Shown here: positions 18,741 through 27,727 of the stretch, piece by piece
Layout: every line of letters begins with the position of its first letter
How positions within the stretch are numbered: position 1 is the first letter of the stretch
Assembly: GCF_003946695.1 (NCBI RefSeq)
Contig: NZ_RHOX01000010.1
Location: forward strand, 23,740 to 87,739
Reading direction: 5' to 3'
Origin: Lapidilactobacillus bayanensis
Lineage (GTDB): Bacteria > Bacillota > Bacilli > Lactobacillales > Lactobacillaceae
DNA length: 64,000 bases
Made by a program: the position numbers and the translations under genes
The notes under the pieces: generated by a model
Told to the model about the DNA's origin: nothing
Seen by the model: the letters and a program-made list of their open reading frames with translations, nothing else
The model's database searches: none

Positions 18741-20318
18741 CTAATTATGATCCGTTGGTGTAGAAACTTGATCTTGGTTGGCCATGATGTTGTAATTCTG
18801 GGGACCATCTAAACGCCGTTCAACTAACCGCAAGATTCGAGTAATTGTGAACGTTAAAATCAAGTAAATCAAGCAGATAACCAGATAAGTGTGGAAGAAT
18901 TGGAAGTTCTGCCCAGCAATGGTTGAGCCAGTGAAGAATAATTCCGAAACAGAAATAATACTTAAGACGGAAGTATCCTTGATGTTAATCACGAATTCAT
19001 TAGTAACAGCTGGCAGACTATTGCGAACCGCCTGTGGCAGAATTATTTTGATCATCGTTTGTAAATGAGTCATACCTAGTGCATGAGCAGCCTCGAATTG
19101 GCCGTCATCAACAGAAATAATTCCACCGCGCATGATTTCGGATAAGTAAGCACCAGTATTAATTGAAACGATTAATAAGGCTGCAACTAAACGATCCATG
19201 TTCCAACCGAATGCTTGAGCGGCCCCATAATATAGGACAGCAGCTTGAACAATCATAGGAGTACCACGGAAAACCTCAATATAAACGGATAATAACCAAT
19301 CGATCACTTTTAAAAGGATACGGCGGAAACGACTACCCGCAGTGGGAATCGTCCGAATAATTGCTACCAATAAACCGATTATAAAACCAACAATCGTGCC
19401 GACCATTGAGATTAATAAAGTGACACCAGTACCACGTAATAACATGTTGCCGTATTGTTTCAGAATTGCCAAGAACCAATTTTCAGAATTACCGCTGGTT
19501 TGAGGTTGTTCATTGACTGCATTGGCCATGAGTTTATCACGTTCAGCTTGAGAAATCTTGGCGAGTTCAGCGTTTATTTTGACACGAGCGGGATCGTTTT
19601 TACGAAGGCCAATTGCTAAATCGGTATCTTCAGGGTTGGTTTTGAAACCGTTAGTGCCTTTAAACTGAATCATTTTAACGTTAGGGTTCGCACTAGTTAC
19701 ACTAATACCTTCAGGCTTTTCAGAAATATAGCCGTCAATTGTGCCTGATTCTAGCGCCACGCGCATGGCCGAAAAGTCTTTCATGGCTGGTTCTTTAATT
19801 ACACCTTGGATTTGTCCTAAGGCAGTGTAGTGATAGGTGTTGAGTTGTGCTGTTAATTTGGCGTTTTTGAAATCTTTGAGGCTAGTTGCTTTGGCATACT
19901 TGCTATCTTTACGAACAACAATAACTAATTTAGAACGATAGTAAGTGTCTGTGAAATCGATTGCTTTGCGTCGTTGTGCCGTAGGGGACATCCCAGCAAT
20001 AATGGCGTCTAATTTGCCAGAGGTTAGGGCCGGTTGCAAGCCATCCCACTCGGTCTTGACGACAACTAATTTTTTATTGAGTGCCATGGCGATTTTCTTG
20101 GCCATTTGCACGTCATAGCCGTTGGCATAAGTGGAACTGCCCTGAATTTTGACGGCACCATTGCTAGCATCGTTCTGTGTCCAATTAAAGGGCGGGTAGC
20201 CAGCTTCCATACCGACCTTAAATGTTCCACTAGCTGCCTGACTAGTTACAGTAGGTACGGCTAAAATCATCAATAGCAGTGCCCCCAGGAAAAACCAAAA
20301 ATTGCGATGCTTTTTCAT
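18741..20318 (-). CDS. Fused amino acid ABC transporter substrate-binding protein/permease, probably lysine
   Basis: At 525 residues it joins a binding domain and a permease in one chain, an arrangement common in lactic acid bacteria. A signal peptide (to about residue 29, SQAAS) is followed by a family 3 solute-binding domain (KVGMEAGYPPFNW to about residue 260). The permease follows with about five helices and the EAA-type loop EAAHALGMTHLQTMIKIILPQA. The family includes glutamine, arginine and lysine importers. A lysine riboswitch directly upstream points to lysine. RBS GGAGG precedes the ATG. Confidence 0.92.
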   Translation of the reverse strand: MKKHRNFWFFLGALLLMILAVPTVTSQAASGTFKVGMEAGYPPFNWTQNDASNGAVKIQGSSTYANGYDVQMAKKIAMALNKKLVVVKTEWDGLQPALTSGKLDAIIAGMSPTAQRRKAIDFTDTYYRSKLVIVVRKDSKYAKATSLKDFKNAKLTAQLNTYHYTALGQIQGVIKEPAMKDFSAMRVALESGTIDGYISEKPEGISVTSANPNVKMIQFKGTNGFKTNPEDTDLAIGLRKNDPARVKINAELAKISQAERDKLMANAVNEQPQTSGNSENWFLAILKQYGNMLLRGTGVTLLISMVGTIVGFIIGLLVAIIRTIPTAGSRFRRILLKVIDWLLSVYIEVFRGTPMIVQAAVLYYGAAQAFGWNMDRLVAALLIVSINTGAYLSEIMRGGIISVDDGQFEAAHALGMTHLQTMIKIILPQAVRNSLPAVTNEFVINIKDTSVLSIISVSELFFTGSTIAGQNFQFFHTYLVICLIYLILTFTITRILRLVERRLDGPQNYNIMANQDQVSTPTDHN

Positions 20319-20342
20319 GACTCATTCCTCCAACGAGTCCAC

Positions 20343-20388
20343 AAAAAAGACCTTTATCAAATGTTAATAACATTCAATAAAGGTCTTA
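20343..20388 (-). terminator. Riboswitch expression-platform terminator
   Basis: On the minus strand AAGACCTTTAT pairs with ATAAAGGTCTTTTTT between the lysine aptamer and the start codon at 20318. This is the expected premature terminator of a transcriptional OFF switch. Confidence 0.88.
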
Positions 20389-20433
20389 ACCATAATTTCA
20401 TTGCTGAATAAATTTACGTAAATAGATTCATCC

Positions 20434-20615
20434 CAAAATCATAGCGCTCCTTAACGAGAAAACGTTAAGACAGTTCATGGATTATTGATCCATGCCCCAA
20501 CAAAATTATTTTCCAAAAAATAATTTCACTTCGGCGATCCTCCTGAATAACTTAGTTCGACGTGTTTGGACACTTCCTAAGCTTCGTGATTCTCGCGACC
20601 TCTATTGCATTGTGG
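20434..20615 (-). promoter_or_regulatory. Lysine riboswitch (L box)
   Basis: Read on the minus strand, the leader contains the conserved blocks of the lysine aptamer in order: ATAGAGGTCGCGAG (about 20605), AGGAGGATCGCCGAAGTGA (about 20525-20545), GGGGCATGG...CCATGAACTGTC (about 20470-20495) and GGAGCGCTATG (about 20441). Hairpins lie between them as in the known fold. A terminator follows. Binding of lysine is expected to favour termination and shut off the transporter operon. Confidence 0.92.
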
Positions 20616-20635
20616 CTTTTAAATTTTATGGTGTA

Positions 20636-20664
20636 ATCATAACGTTCAACCTAAAGAATGTCAA
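20636..20664 (-). promoter_or_regulatory. Promoter of the lysine riboswitch leader
   Basis: On the minus strand TTGACA (20659-20664) and TATGAT (20636-20641) are separated by exactly 17 bases, placing the transcription start about 10-15 bases before the aptamer. Confidence 0.85.
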
Positions 20665-20816
20665 TGAAAAATTAATTTTAATTTTTCAATAATGATAGTC
20701 ATAAGCAAAATATTAGCGTTTGATAGTTTGTTTCTGTCATAATTTAGTTAAATGGATTGTCGTTTGCGGAAGTATTGATGAGAAATCAATCATATTAAAC
20801 CAAAAGGAGTGTCAGG

Positions 20817-21689
20817 GTGGCTAGAATTACACGCACAGAATCAAAAATACTTAATTTATTATTGCTGTTTGTTGGCATCGAAATATTAGCAGTGAGTATC
20901 AACATGTTCTATGCACCGCACGAAATTGCTGCTGGTGGTGCAACGGGGATTGCAATTTTATTAGAGGCCGCATTTGGGCTCAATATTTCAATTGTCGTCA
21001 TGTTAATTAACCTGGTTATGTTAGTGCTGTCATATATTTTCTTAGGTAAAGGGACAACATTAAGAATCGCTATTGGCAGTATTTTACTGCCGATCTGTTT
21101 AGCGTTGACACCACAAATTAAGTTAATTAAAGACCCGCTTTTAACAGTCATTGTGGGTGGCGCAATTTTTGCGGTGGGCATTTCCATTCTTTATCAGCTT
21201 GATGCGTCGAGTGGCGGAACAACGGTGCCACCGTTAATTATTAGGAAGTACTTTGGCGTGAAGACTTCAACAACGCTACTAATTATTGATGGCATGATTT
21301 GTTTATTGAACGTTTTTGTCGCCGGAATTGAAACGATGTTCTTGGCCATTTTATCGCAGATTTTAACGACGATTGTGATGAGCTTTATTGAAACTGGGTT
21401 AGATCGCAAGAAAATTATTTATGTGATGAGTGAACACGATCTAGATGAGTTAAAACAAAAAATGGCTTATTTAGGTAAGGCGTTAACCATCTTTAATGTC
21501 ACTGGTGGATATACAGGTAATGAACGAGAAATGTTAATGATTATTGTTGAAAATCCTGATTATCATCATCTGTTGACGACAATTAGAGCAATTGATCCAC
21601 AAGCGTTTATTCTAGTGGCTAATGCTGCAGAAGCGCACGGTGGTGTTTGGCGAGACGGTGAGCGCTATGCCAGAATGGAAGGCGAATGA
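20817..21689 (+). CDS. YitT family membrane protein (DUF161/DUF2179)
   Basis: This 290-residue protein starts at GTG after an AAGGAG site. About five or six hydrophobic helices fill residues 10-175, with the family motif NMFYAPHEIAAGGATGIAILL at the front and LDASSGGTTVPPLII in the middle. The cytoplasmic DUF2179 domain follows from about residue 205 (KKIIYVMSEHDLDELKQKM...GGYTGNEREMLMIIV). YitT proteins are widespread in Firmicutes; no transported substrate is established. It is monocistronic. Confidence 0.88.
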   Translation: MARITRTESKILNLLLLFVGIEILAVSINMFYAPHEIAAGGATGIAILLEAAFGLNISIVVMLINLVMLVLSYIFLGKGTTLRIAIGSILLPICLALTPQIKLIKDPLLTVIVGGAIFAVGISILYQLDASSGGTTVPPLIIRKYFGVKTSTTLLIIDGMICLLNVFVAGIETMFLAILSQILTTIVMSFIETGLDRKKIIYVMSEHDLDELKQKMAYLGKALTIFNVTGGYTGNEREMLMIIVENPDYHHLLTTIRAIDPQAFILVANAAEAHGGVWRDGERYARMEGE

Positions 21690-21785
21690 AGGCCAGTTGA
21701 GTTTTACCGCAATATAAGATAAAGCAGTTCGCTCTTCATCCCAATTTTCTAAATTTCTACGTGGTTAAAAATTAAAGCCAAATAT

Positions 21786-21812
21786 TTAGCACTCTCAGTA
21801 AAAGAGTGCTAA
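21786..21812 (+). promoter_or_regulatory. Perfect CIRCE element (HrcA operator)
   Basis: TTAGCACTC (21786-21794), nine bases, then GAGTGCTAA (21804-21812): an exact match to the CIRCE consensus. The palindrome extends a further five bases on each side (ATATT-like flanks). It lies in the promoter of the hsp20 gene, so HrcA control is expected. Confidence 0.96.
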
Positions 21813-21879
21813 ATATTTGAACTCCAGAAAAAATGGCACTACAATGTATTTGTAAGTTAGAGAAAGGAAGTAGAAAATT

Positions 21880-22326
21880 ATGGCAAATGAAGTAATGAAT
21901 CGTCGTAATGATTTATTTGGAGGTTTTGATGATCTATTCAGTGACCATTTCTTTAACAATCTAGGACGCACATTCTATGGTCTGAGCGAATCAAATCAAG
22001 AACTGAAAACAGATATTAAAGAAACAGACAAGGATTATCAAGTAAATGTTGAGTTACCAGGAATGAATAAGGATGATATTAAAGTCAGTTATGATCAAGA
22101 TGTTTTGACAATCAGTGGTCAAAAGGACAGCTTTGTCGATCATGGTGATCAAAAAGGTAACACATTGATGAGCGAACGTCGTTATGGTAAATTTGTTCGT
22201 CAATATCATTTACCAAATATCGAAGCAGATAAAATTTCTGGCAAGTATGATCAAGGTGTTTTGAAGATTACATTGCCAAAGGCCGCGCCAAATAACAATA
22301 CTGAACACCAAATTCAAATCGATTAA
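21880..22326 (+). CDS. Small heat shock protein, Hsp20/alpha-crystallin family
   Basis: This 148-residue ATP-independent chaperone binds unfolding proteins in the cytoplasm. The alpha-crystallin domain spans about residues 40-140 with ELPGMNKDDIKVSYDQDVLTISG, a SERRYGKFVRQYHLP block and the GVLKITLPK motif. RBS GAAAGGAAG precedes the ATG, and a strong terminator follows. The perfect CIRCE upstream places it in the HrcA regulon, unusual enough for an sHSP to be worth noting but known in lactobacilli. Confidence 0.94.
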   Translation: MANEVMNRRNDLFGGFDDLFSDHFFNNLGRTFYGLSESNQELKTDIKETDKDYQVNVELPGMNKDDIKVSYDQDVLTISGQKDSFVDHGDQKGNTLMSERRYGKFVRQYHLPNIEADKISGKYDQGVLKITLPKAAPNNNTEHQIQID

Positions 22327-22353
22327 TCGCTTCGAAATGTCGTCATAACGTCG

Positions 22354-22389
22354 AAAAAAGAACTGGAATTTTTATTCCAGTTCTTTTTT
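22354..22389 (+). terminator. Terminator of hsp20
   Basis: AAAAAAGAACTGGAAT pairs perfectly with ATTCCAGTTCTTTTTT around a TTTT loop. Confidence 0.95.
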
Positions 22390-22448
22390 AATGGACTTTA
22401 ACGTTCGGTTAAGATAACAAAATTAATTAGTTGCGTAACTTAAAGTGA

Positions 22449-22514
22449 TTGCTATTTAATGAAAACGGTGGCATAATATAGTTATCAAATACATATGCAT
22501 AAATGTTCATATAT
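22449..22514 (+). promoter_or_regulatory. CDF promoter with ArsR/CzrA-like operator
   Basis: TTGCTA (22449-22454) and CATAAT (22472-22477) are 17 bases apart. Overlapping the expected start, 22489-22514 shows a 12-2-12 imperfect inverted repeat (ATACATATGCAT, AA, ATGTTCATATAT; 8 of 12 pairs), the geometry of operators bound by ArsR-family metal sensors such as CzrA. No ArsR gene lies next to it. Confidence 0.6.
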
Positions 22515-22542
22515 AAATATGTTTTACAAAGGAATGATGATA

Positions 22543-23442
22543 ATGGCGCAACATGAACACGATGTAACTGCGCTCAGCAGTAAAACACAGGCTTTCAAAA
22601 TCGGGATTGGTTTGAACTTAACATTTATTATTGTGGAAGCAATTGCCGGTTTTTCAGTTAGTTCGTTAGCGTTATTGGCTGATGCTGGTCATAACCTCAG
22701 TGATGTTTTAGGTTTATTAATTTCTTGGTTTGCTGTCTGGTTGTCGCAAAAACAACCGACCAAACAACGCACTTATGGTTATAAATCTTCATCAATTTTA
22801 GCAGCGTTGGCTAACGCGGTGATCTTATTAATTGCGATCGGTGGTATTGCTGTAGAAGCCATTCAACGGTTTGCTAATCCAGAACCGGTTTCTGGTTGGA
22901 CAGTTATTGTTGTTGCGGCGGTGGGGATCGTGATCAACGGTTTGACCGCAGTGTTATTTGCCAAAGATCAAAAAGGCGATTTAAATATTCGTGGTGCTTT
23001 TCTTCATATGGCAGCAGATGCGGGTGTTTCTTTAGGCGTTGTAATTGCCGGTTTCATTGGTTTGTTGACTGGTTGGGAATGGTTGGATCCTGCAATTAGT
23101 CTATTAATTGCGCTAGTGATTTTAATTGGCACTTGGGATTTATTGCATAAGTCAGTTAACCTAGCGCTGAATGCTGTCCCAGAGGGAATTGATATTGATA
23201 GAATTAAAAAAATCATTTTAGCTGATCCCACGGTTTCTGATGTTCACGATTTGCATATTTGGGGCATGAGTACGACTGAAGTTGCTATGACGGTTCATGT
23301 TGTGCGGACAACATTGGCTTATAATAATGAATTCATTGCAAAAATGAATCGTGAGTTGAGTAGCGACTTTCATATTTGTCATTTAACCATTCAAACTGAA
23401 CTGGGAAAGTGTTCTCCGGAATTAACAGATGATAGCGTTTAA
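22543..23442 (+). CDS. Cation diffusion facilitator family metal exporter
   Basis: The ATG at 22543 (MAQHEHD) is preferred over the upstream in-frame ATG at 22495 because AAAGGA lies about nine bases before it. The protein has about 299 residues, with six membrane helices. HxxxD-type metal sites are visible as LLADAGHNLSD and HMAADAGVSLG in helices II and V. The cytoplasmic C-terminal domain (VSDVHDLHIWGMS) is that of the CzcD/ZitB group. It exports Zn, Co or Cd in exchange for protons. The upstream ArsR-like operator supports metal-inducible expression. Confidence 0.92.
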   Translation: MAQHEHDVTALSSKTQAFKIGIGLNLTFIIVEAIAGFSVSSLALLADAGHNLSDVLGLLISWFAVWLSQKQPTKQRTYGYKSSSILAALANAVILLIAIGGIAVEAIQRFANPEPVSGWTVIVVAAVGIVINGLTAVLFAKDQKGDLNIRGAFLHMAADAGVSLGVVIAGFIGLLTGWEWLDPAISLLIALVILIGTWDLLHKSVNLALNAVPEGIDIDRIKKIILADPTVSDVHDLHIWGMSTTEVAMTVHVVRTTLAYNNEFIAKMNRELSSDFHICHLTIQTELGKCSPELTDDSV

Positions 23443-23494
23443 CCATTTAACTAAATAACTTATTAATTAAGTCGTGATTGGATTGAATTCTAAG

Positions 23495-23566
23495 CGAAAA
23501 TGCGTTATATTGCCTAAGGATAGATTAGAAATTAACTTTCCTTATAGGAATGTAACGCATTTTTTA
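23495..23566 (+). terminator. Long hairpin terminator after the CDF gene
   Basis: AAAATGCGTTATATT with downstream bases pairs with GGAATGTAACGCATTTTTT about 40 bases later. The hairpin ends in a T-run only 14 bases before the next RBS, so it could also attenuate the following gene. Confidence 0.75.
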
Positions 23567-23583
23567 TAAAGAGGAGATCAAAT

Positions 23584-24381
23584 ATGTCAATCAAATTAAG
23601 TTTAGTTCACAACAGTACTGATGTCGAAAAGGAACGAATTGGCGTGAATAGCACTTATTTAGCTTATCAAAGTCAGTACAAGTTAAATGACAGTTACCGA
23701 GTTGAAGTTGATCAAGTGCCAGCTTACGTTGTCGTACAACTGGATGCTGCAATTCGGCCGGCATTAATTTATCTTGCTACTAAACAATGGGAATACAAAA
23801 TTCCGTTTAATTTACAACGGGAGTGGCCTTATCCAGACGGCGCATTTCAGGGCCGCAATCATTATGCAACGGCGCGATTAGCAACCACAGAAGAAATTGC
23901 TACGCAGACGAATTTATCATTCAATAGTTATGATCAACATGATGAATCTAATGCCTATCCTCATGCTAGCGCCAATGCTGAAACGCGCGGCGAATATGTT
24001 TTTTATGCCAAGAATGCAATTGATGGCATTGTCGCCAATGCTCATCATGGTAATTATCCCTTCCAATCATGGGGGATTAACGCGCAAGCTGATGCATACT
24101 TACAATTAGATTTTGGCCGTAAGGTGAATGTTAACCGAATTGGCATTGTATTGCGCGGCGATTATCCGCATGATAGTTATTGGAAACAAGTTAGTGTTTA
24201 TTTCTCAGATGGCAGTAAAGAGACTTTTGCCCTCCAAAAAATTGCCGAAGAACAATTCTTCGACATCACGCCACGTCAGATTGAATGGTTACGGCTGGAC
24301 GATCTTAAGAAAGATGAAGATAGTTCAACCTTCCCAGCATTAACTGAAATTGAAGTGTTTGGTCACAATTTAGCAAAATAA
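23584..24381 (+). CDS. Cytoplasmic protein with a C-terminal discoidin (F5/8 type C)-like domain
   Basis: A 265-residue protein without signal peptide or membrane segment. The C-terminal half (about residues 125-262) reads like a discoidin/CBM32 jelly-roll: the NAIDGIVAN...SWGIN block, LQLDFGRKVNVNRIGIVLR, VSVYFSDGSKETF and the ending LTEIEVFGH. The N-terminal ~120 residues hold a second beta-rich region (LVHNSTDVEKERIG, YRVEVDQVPAYVVVQLDAAI). Such domains usually bind carbohydrate; an intracellular stand-alone form is unusual. RBS GAGGAG precedes the ATG. It converges with the antiporter gene 22 bases away. Confidence 0.7.
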   Translation: MSIKLSLVHNSTDVEKERIGVNSTYLAYQSQYKLNDSYRVEVDQVPAYVVVQLDAAIRPALIYLATKQWEYKIPFNLQREWPYPDGAFQGRNHYATARLATTEEIATQTNLSFNSYDQHDESNAYPHASANAETRGEYVFYAKNAIDGIVANAHHGNYPFQSWGINAQADAYLQLDFGRKVNVNRIGIVLRGDYPHDSYWKQVSVYFSDGSKETFALQKIAEEQFFDITPRQIEWLRLDDLKKDEDSSTFPALTEIEVFGHNLAK

Positions 24382-24403
24382 GCTGAATTTAAATTAATTG
24401 AAG

Positions 24404-25555
24404 TCATTTAGTTGCTTGGCGGCTAATGGCTTTTTTTAATAGTAGTGGTGCCAGTAGTGTCGTTAAAATAATTGCCATAATAACGGCAGAGTAGTGGGTT
24501 GCGGACATTAAATGATTAGTTAAGCCGATTTGTGCGACGATTAAGGCCATTTCACCGCGAGAAACCATTCCTGCACCGACGATTAAAGCACTATTCCAAT
24601 CAAAACCTAGTAGTTTAACTGCACCACCACAGCCGATAATTTTAGTGATAATTGCGATAATAACTAAAGAAATAATAAAGCCAAGTTGACCGAAGAAATT
24701 GGCAAAGGTCATACTTAAACCAATGTTGACGAAAAATAACGGCGTGAATAAACTGTTGCTAATATTTTCAATGGCCAAATTAACCTCGTGCCGATAACGC
24801 GTTTGACCGACGGCAACACCGGCAAAAAACGCGCCGACCACATCACTAAGACCAACAGATTCGGCAAGGTAAGCGAGGCTGAAGGCGATTATCAGTGCGA
24901 TGATAACATCGGCATATTGAACTTGTAACTTACCCATGATCCGAAAGATAAAGGGCGTTAACCATTTTACGACAACGAATAAACCGGCGAAATAAAGAAC
25001 CTGAATCAGCAATTGTTTAGCTAATGATAATAAATCAACTTTACCTTGCCCGGCAAAAGACATCATAATACTTAACACAATTACTGCTAAGATGTCATCA
25101 ACTACGGCGGCCCCTAAGATTGTGCTAGCTTCCCGATTGTTGGTGAAATTCAATTCTTTCATCACTACGACCGAAATTGAAACAGAGGTTGCTGAAAAAA
25201 CCACACCAAGAAAAAGAGCGTGGAGTGGTATCATGCCAAAGTAACTACCTAAAGGTGCGATTAAAATAATGGGCAATATCATGCCGCAAAACGCTGCGAT
25301 CATACTTGGTTTGAAGTATTTACGTAACAAGTCTAAATCACTTTCACAACCAGCGGCGAACATCAGTAAAATAACACCGATCTCAGACATTTGTTTAATA
25401 AATTCTGTTGGTGTTACCCAACCGAATAAAGCTGGACCAATCACAATTCCGACGAGCAATTCACCAAGTACGGCAGGAATGCCAATCCGATTACTGATGA
25501 AACTCGCGATTAATGTTGCACCTAGAATAATGGCAATTTGACCAATGTACGCCAT
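24404..25555 (-). CDS. Cation/proton antiporter, CPA2 family (NapA/KefB-like)
   Basis: This 383-residue membrane protein has about twelve helices and ends right after the transport domain; it lacks the TrkA-N domain of Kef proteins. Family blocks are GELLVGIVIGPALFGW, FAAGCESDLDLLRK, a Ser-rich SATSVSISVVVMKEL, GAAVVDDILAVIV with the paired aspartates of the ion-binding site, and GMVSRGEMALIVAQIG. It would exchange Na+ or K+ for H+ in pH or salt homeostasis. An AGGAGG site precedes the ATG; it is monocistronic. Confidence 0.9.
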   Translation of the reverse strand: MAYIGQIAIILGATLIASFISNRIGIPAVLGELLVGIVIGPALFGWVTPTEFIKQMSEIGVILLMFAAGCESDLDLLRKYFKPSMIAAFCGMILPIILIAPLGSYFGMIPLHALFLGVVFSATSVSISVVVMKELNFTNNREASTILGAAVVDDILAVIVLSIMMSFAGQGKVDLLSLAKQLLIQVLYFAGLFVVVKWLTPFIFRIMGKLQVQYADVIIALIIAFSLAYLAESVGLSDVVGAFFAGVAVGQTRYRHEVNLAIENISNSLFTPLFFVNIGLSMTFANFFGQLGFIISLVIIAIITKIIGCGGAVKLLGFDWNSALIVGAGMVSRGEMALIVAQIGLTNHLMSATHYSAVIMAIILTTLLAPLLLKKAISRQATK

Positions 25556-25662
25556 AAGTACCTCCTATTAGGAATCTACGTTCATTATAGCAAATTAAGT
25601 TTTTATAAACAGGGTGCGGCGCTACATGGTATGATATAAGTGAGATTAGGAGAGTGAAGAGT

Positions 25663-26487
25663 GTGCAAATTATTCATCAGTATTTAAAAACATCATTATC
25701 AGATGATGCGACATTAACAGGTTATATCATAGATAATTCACCAGAAATTGACGCGGATAAAACGCGTCCGGCAGTTGTGATTTGCCCAGGCGGTGGGTAC
25801 GCATTTGTATCTGCTCGCGAGGCTGAACCAGTTGCCATTCAAATGGTTGCTCGTGGTTTTCAAGCTTTTGTTTTGCACTATAGTGTTGCGCCAGCCCGCT
25901 TTCCCACACAACTATTGGAATTGGCCGAGTCAGTTAAAATAGTTCGCCAACATGCTGCTGAGTGGCATATTGATCCAGAGCAAATTATTGCTGCTGGGTT
26001 CTCTGCTGGCGGGCACATTGCTGCTGGATTAGGAACATTATGGCATGGCGAGTTACTTAAGAAGTATGGTTATGACGCTCAAGAAATTCAACCCAATGGT
26101 CTTTTGTTAAGCTACGCTGTTTTGACAAGTGGTCAATTTGCTCATCGTGGTTCAATGGTTAACTTGTTAGGTGCAGATTTTAAAGACGATAACAAGCGTG
26201 CCTGCCAATCATTAGAGAATCAAGTTGATGAGTACACACCTAAAGCTTTCATGTGGACAACCTTTACTGATCATGCAGTTTCAATGGAAAATACGCTAAT
26301 GTTTGCTGAAGCTTTGCGGCGCCACAATATTAATTTTGAACTACATGTTTTTCCAGCGGGCAGTCATGGCTTGAGCTTGGGCAATGAAGAATCACAAAAA
26401 AAGGGTAATCTTGATAACATTCAACCAGAAGTACAAGTTTGGCCAGACTTATTTACCACTTGGGTTAAAAATCAAATCGAAAAGTAA
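25663..26487 (+). CDS. Alpha/beta hydrolase, acetyl esterase/lipase-like
   Basis: Start taken at GTG 25663, about ten bases after AGGAG; the upstream in-frame GTG (25654) is too close to it. The protein has about 274 residues. It shows the CPGGGYAFVSAREAEPVA oxyanion region, the nucleophile elbow GFSAGGH, an acid in TDHAVS and a late GSHGLS histidine, which form a complete triad. The group includes small-molecule esterases and carbohydrate acetyl or feruloyl esterases. No signal peptide. A link to the xylan genes is possible but they lie 8 kb away. Confidence 0.83.
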   Translation: MQIIHQYLKTSLSDDATLTGYIIDNSPEIDADKTRPAVVICPGGGYAFVSAREAEPVAIQMVARGFQAFVLHYSVAPARFPTQLLELAESVKIVRQHAAEWHIDPEQIIAAGFSAGGHIAAGLGTLWHGELLKKYGYDAQEIQPNGLLLSYAVLTSGQFAHRGSMVNLLGADFKDDNKRACQSLENQVDEYTPKAFMWTTFTDHAVSMENTLMFAEALRRHNINFELHVFPAGSHGLSLGNEESQKKGNLDNIQPEVQVWPDLFTTWVKNQIEK

Positions 26488-26510
26488 AAATTAAGTAGGT
26501 AGGAAAAATA

Positions 26511-27641
26511 ATGATCAAAAAACGGGCACGATTAATTGGTGGTTTAGTTTTAATTGGGTTAGTTCTCGCTGGTTGTTCGACTAAGGGCAGTTCAAAGAAA
26601 GCGACTAGCAGTCAAACAGTAAAATCAAGTTCTAAGGTAAGTAAATCAAGCAAAACGACGTCTACGTCTAAGTCAACGAAAGCAGAGACAATTCATCTGA
26701 CGTTTATGGGTGATAATACATTGGGAACCGATGTAAAGTTTAATTCTGCAACAAGTTTGCCGACAGTTTGGGCGCAGCACAATAATGATCCTCATTATTT
26801 CTTCAAAAACGTTGAACAATATTTTCAAAATGATGATTTAACAATTGCTAACTTGGAAACAACCTTAACAACTTCTGATCAACAGGCCGACAAAGGAACT
26901 GGTCGTGTTTTTCACTTCAAGGGTAATCCGCAGATTGCTAAAGCGCTGACCGCTTCTAGTATTGAGGCAGTAACCGTTAGTAACAATCATATCATGGATT
27001 ATGGACAGCAAGGTTTTGACGATACAATTAAAACGCTGAAAGAAAATAAAATCGGATATTTCGGTGAAGGTTATCTATACGCACATACGGTTAAAGGCGT
27101 TAAGTTTGGTTTTCTAGGTTATCAAGGCTGGACCGCAACTAGTGCTGATAAGAAAAAAATTCGCGATAATATTAAAAAGTTACGGGAACACGGTTGCCAA
27201 ATTGTCATTCCATATTTTCATTGGGGAATTGAGCGTGATGCCTATCCTAACGACACGCAAAAAACTTTGGCCCATTATGCGATTGATCATGGTGCAGACA
27301 TGGTAATTGGGTCACATCCGCACGTTATTCAGTCAATGGAGTTGTATAAGGGTAAGTTAATTGCTTACTCAATGAGTAATTTTACGTTTGGTGGTAACTC
27401 TAATCCATCTGATATGCGTTCCTTTATTTTACAGACGGATTTGACAGTACAGGATCAGAAAGTTACTGCGGCTAAATTCCGAGTAATTCCTACACGAATT
27501 TCGTCGACAGCGGCGTATAACGATTATCAACCAACGCCATACACTGGTAGTGAAGCAACTACGGTGTTGAAGTATATGAATTCATTATCCCCAACATTCA
27601 ATAACCGCATTAGTAATTCATTTGTGGGAATTGATAAGTGA
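26511..27641 (+). CDS. CapA-like metallophosphatase-fold lipoprotein
   Basis: A 376-residue secreted protein with a basic N-terminus and lipobox LVLAGCS (lipidated Cys at about 22). A Ser/Thr/Lys-rich linker (to about residue 60) precedes a CapA/PgsA-type domain with FMGDNTLGTD, NLETTLT, VSNNHIMDYG, IPYFHWGIE and GSHPHVIQSME, the metal-binding blocks of this calcineurin-like fold. In Bacillus the family supports poly-gamma-glutamate export. No pgsBC genes are present, so the role here is unknown. It begins 24 bases after the esterase stop and probably shares its transcript. Confidence 0.85.
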   Translation: MIKKRARLIGGLVLIGLVLAGCSTKGSSKKATSSQTVKSSSKVSKSSKTTSTSKSTKAETIHLTFMGDNTLGTDVKFNSATSLPTVWAQHNNDPHYFFKNVEQYFQNDDLTIANLETTLTTSDQQADKGTGRVFHFKGNPQIAKALTASSIEAVTVSNNHIMDYGQQGFDDTIKTLKENKIGYFGEGYLYAHTVKGVKFGFLGYQGWTATSADKKKIRDNIKKLREHGCQIVIPYFHWGIERDAYPNDTQKTLAHYAIDHGADMVIGSHPHVIQSMELYKGKLIAYSMSNFTFGGNSNPSDMRSFILQTDLTVQDQKVTAAKFRVIPTRISSTAAYNDYQPTPYTGSEATTVLKYMNSLSPTFNNRISNSFVGIDK

Positions 27642-27727
27642 GGATAACAGCAGTCAATGGTTTGATGACTGGTATTAAGGATTAAGTTCAATGTGGTTTG
27701 CTATTGTATTTTCTAATTGCGCGTTTT

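Noticed and set aside
20492..20692. 66-aa plus-strand ORF
   Set aside because: It is antisense to the lysine riboswitch and promoter and has no ribosome site; its codons reflect RNA structure, not a protein.
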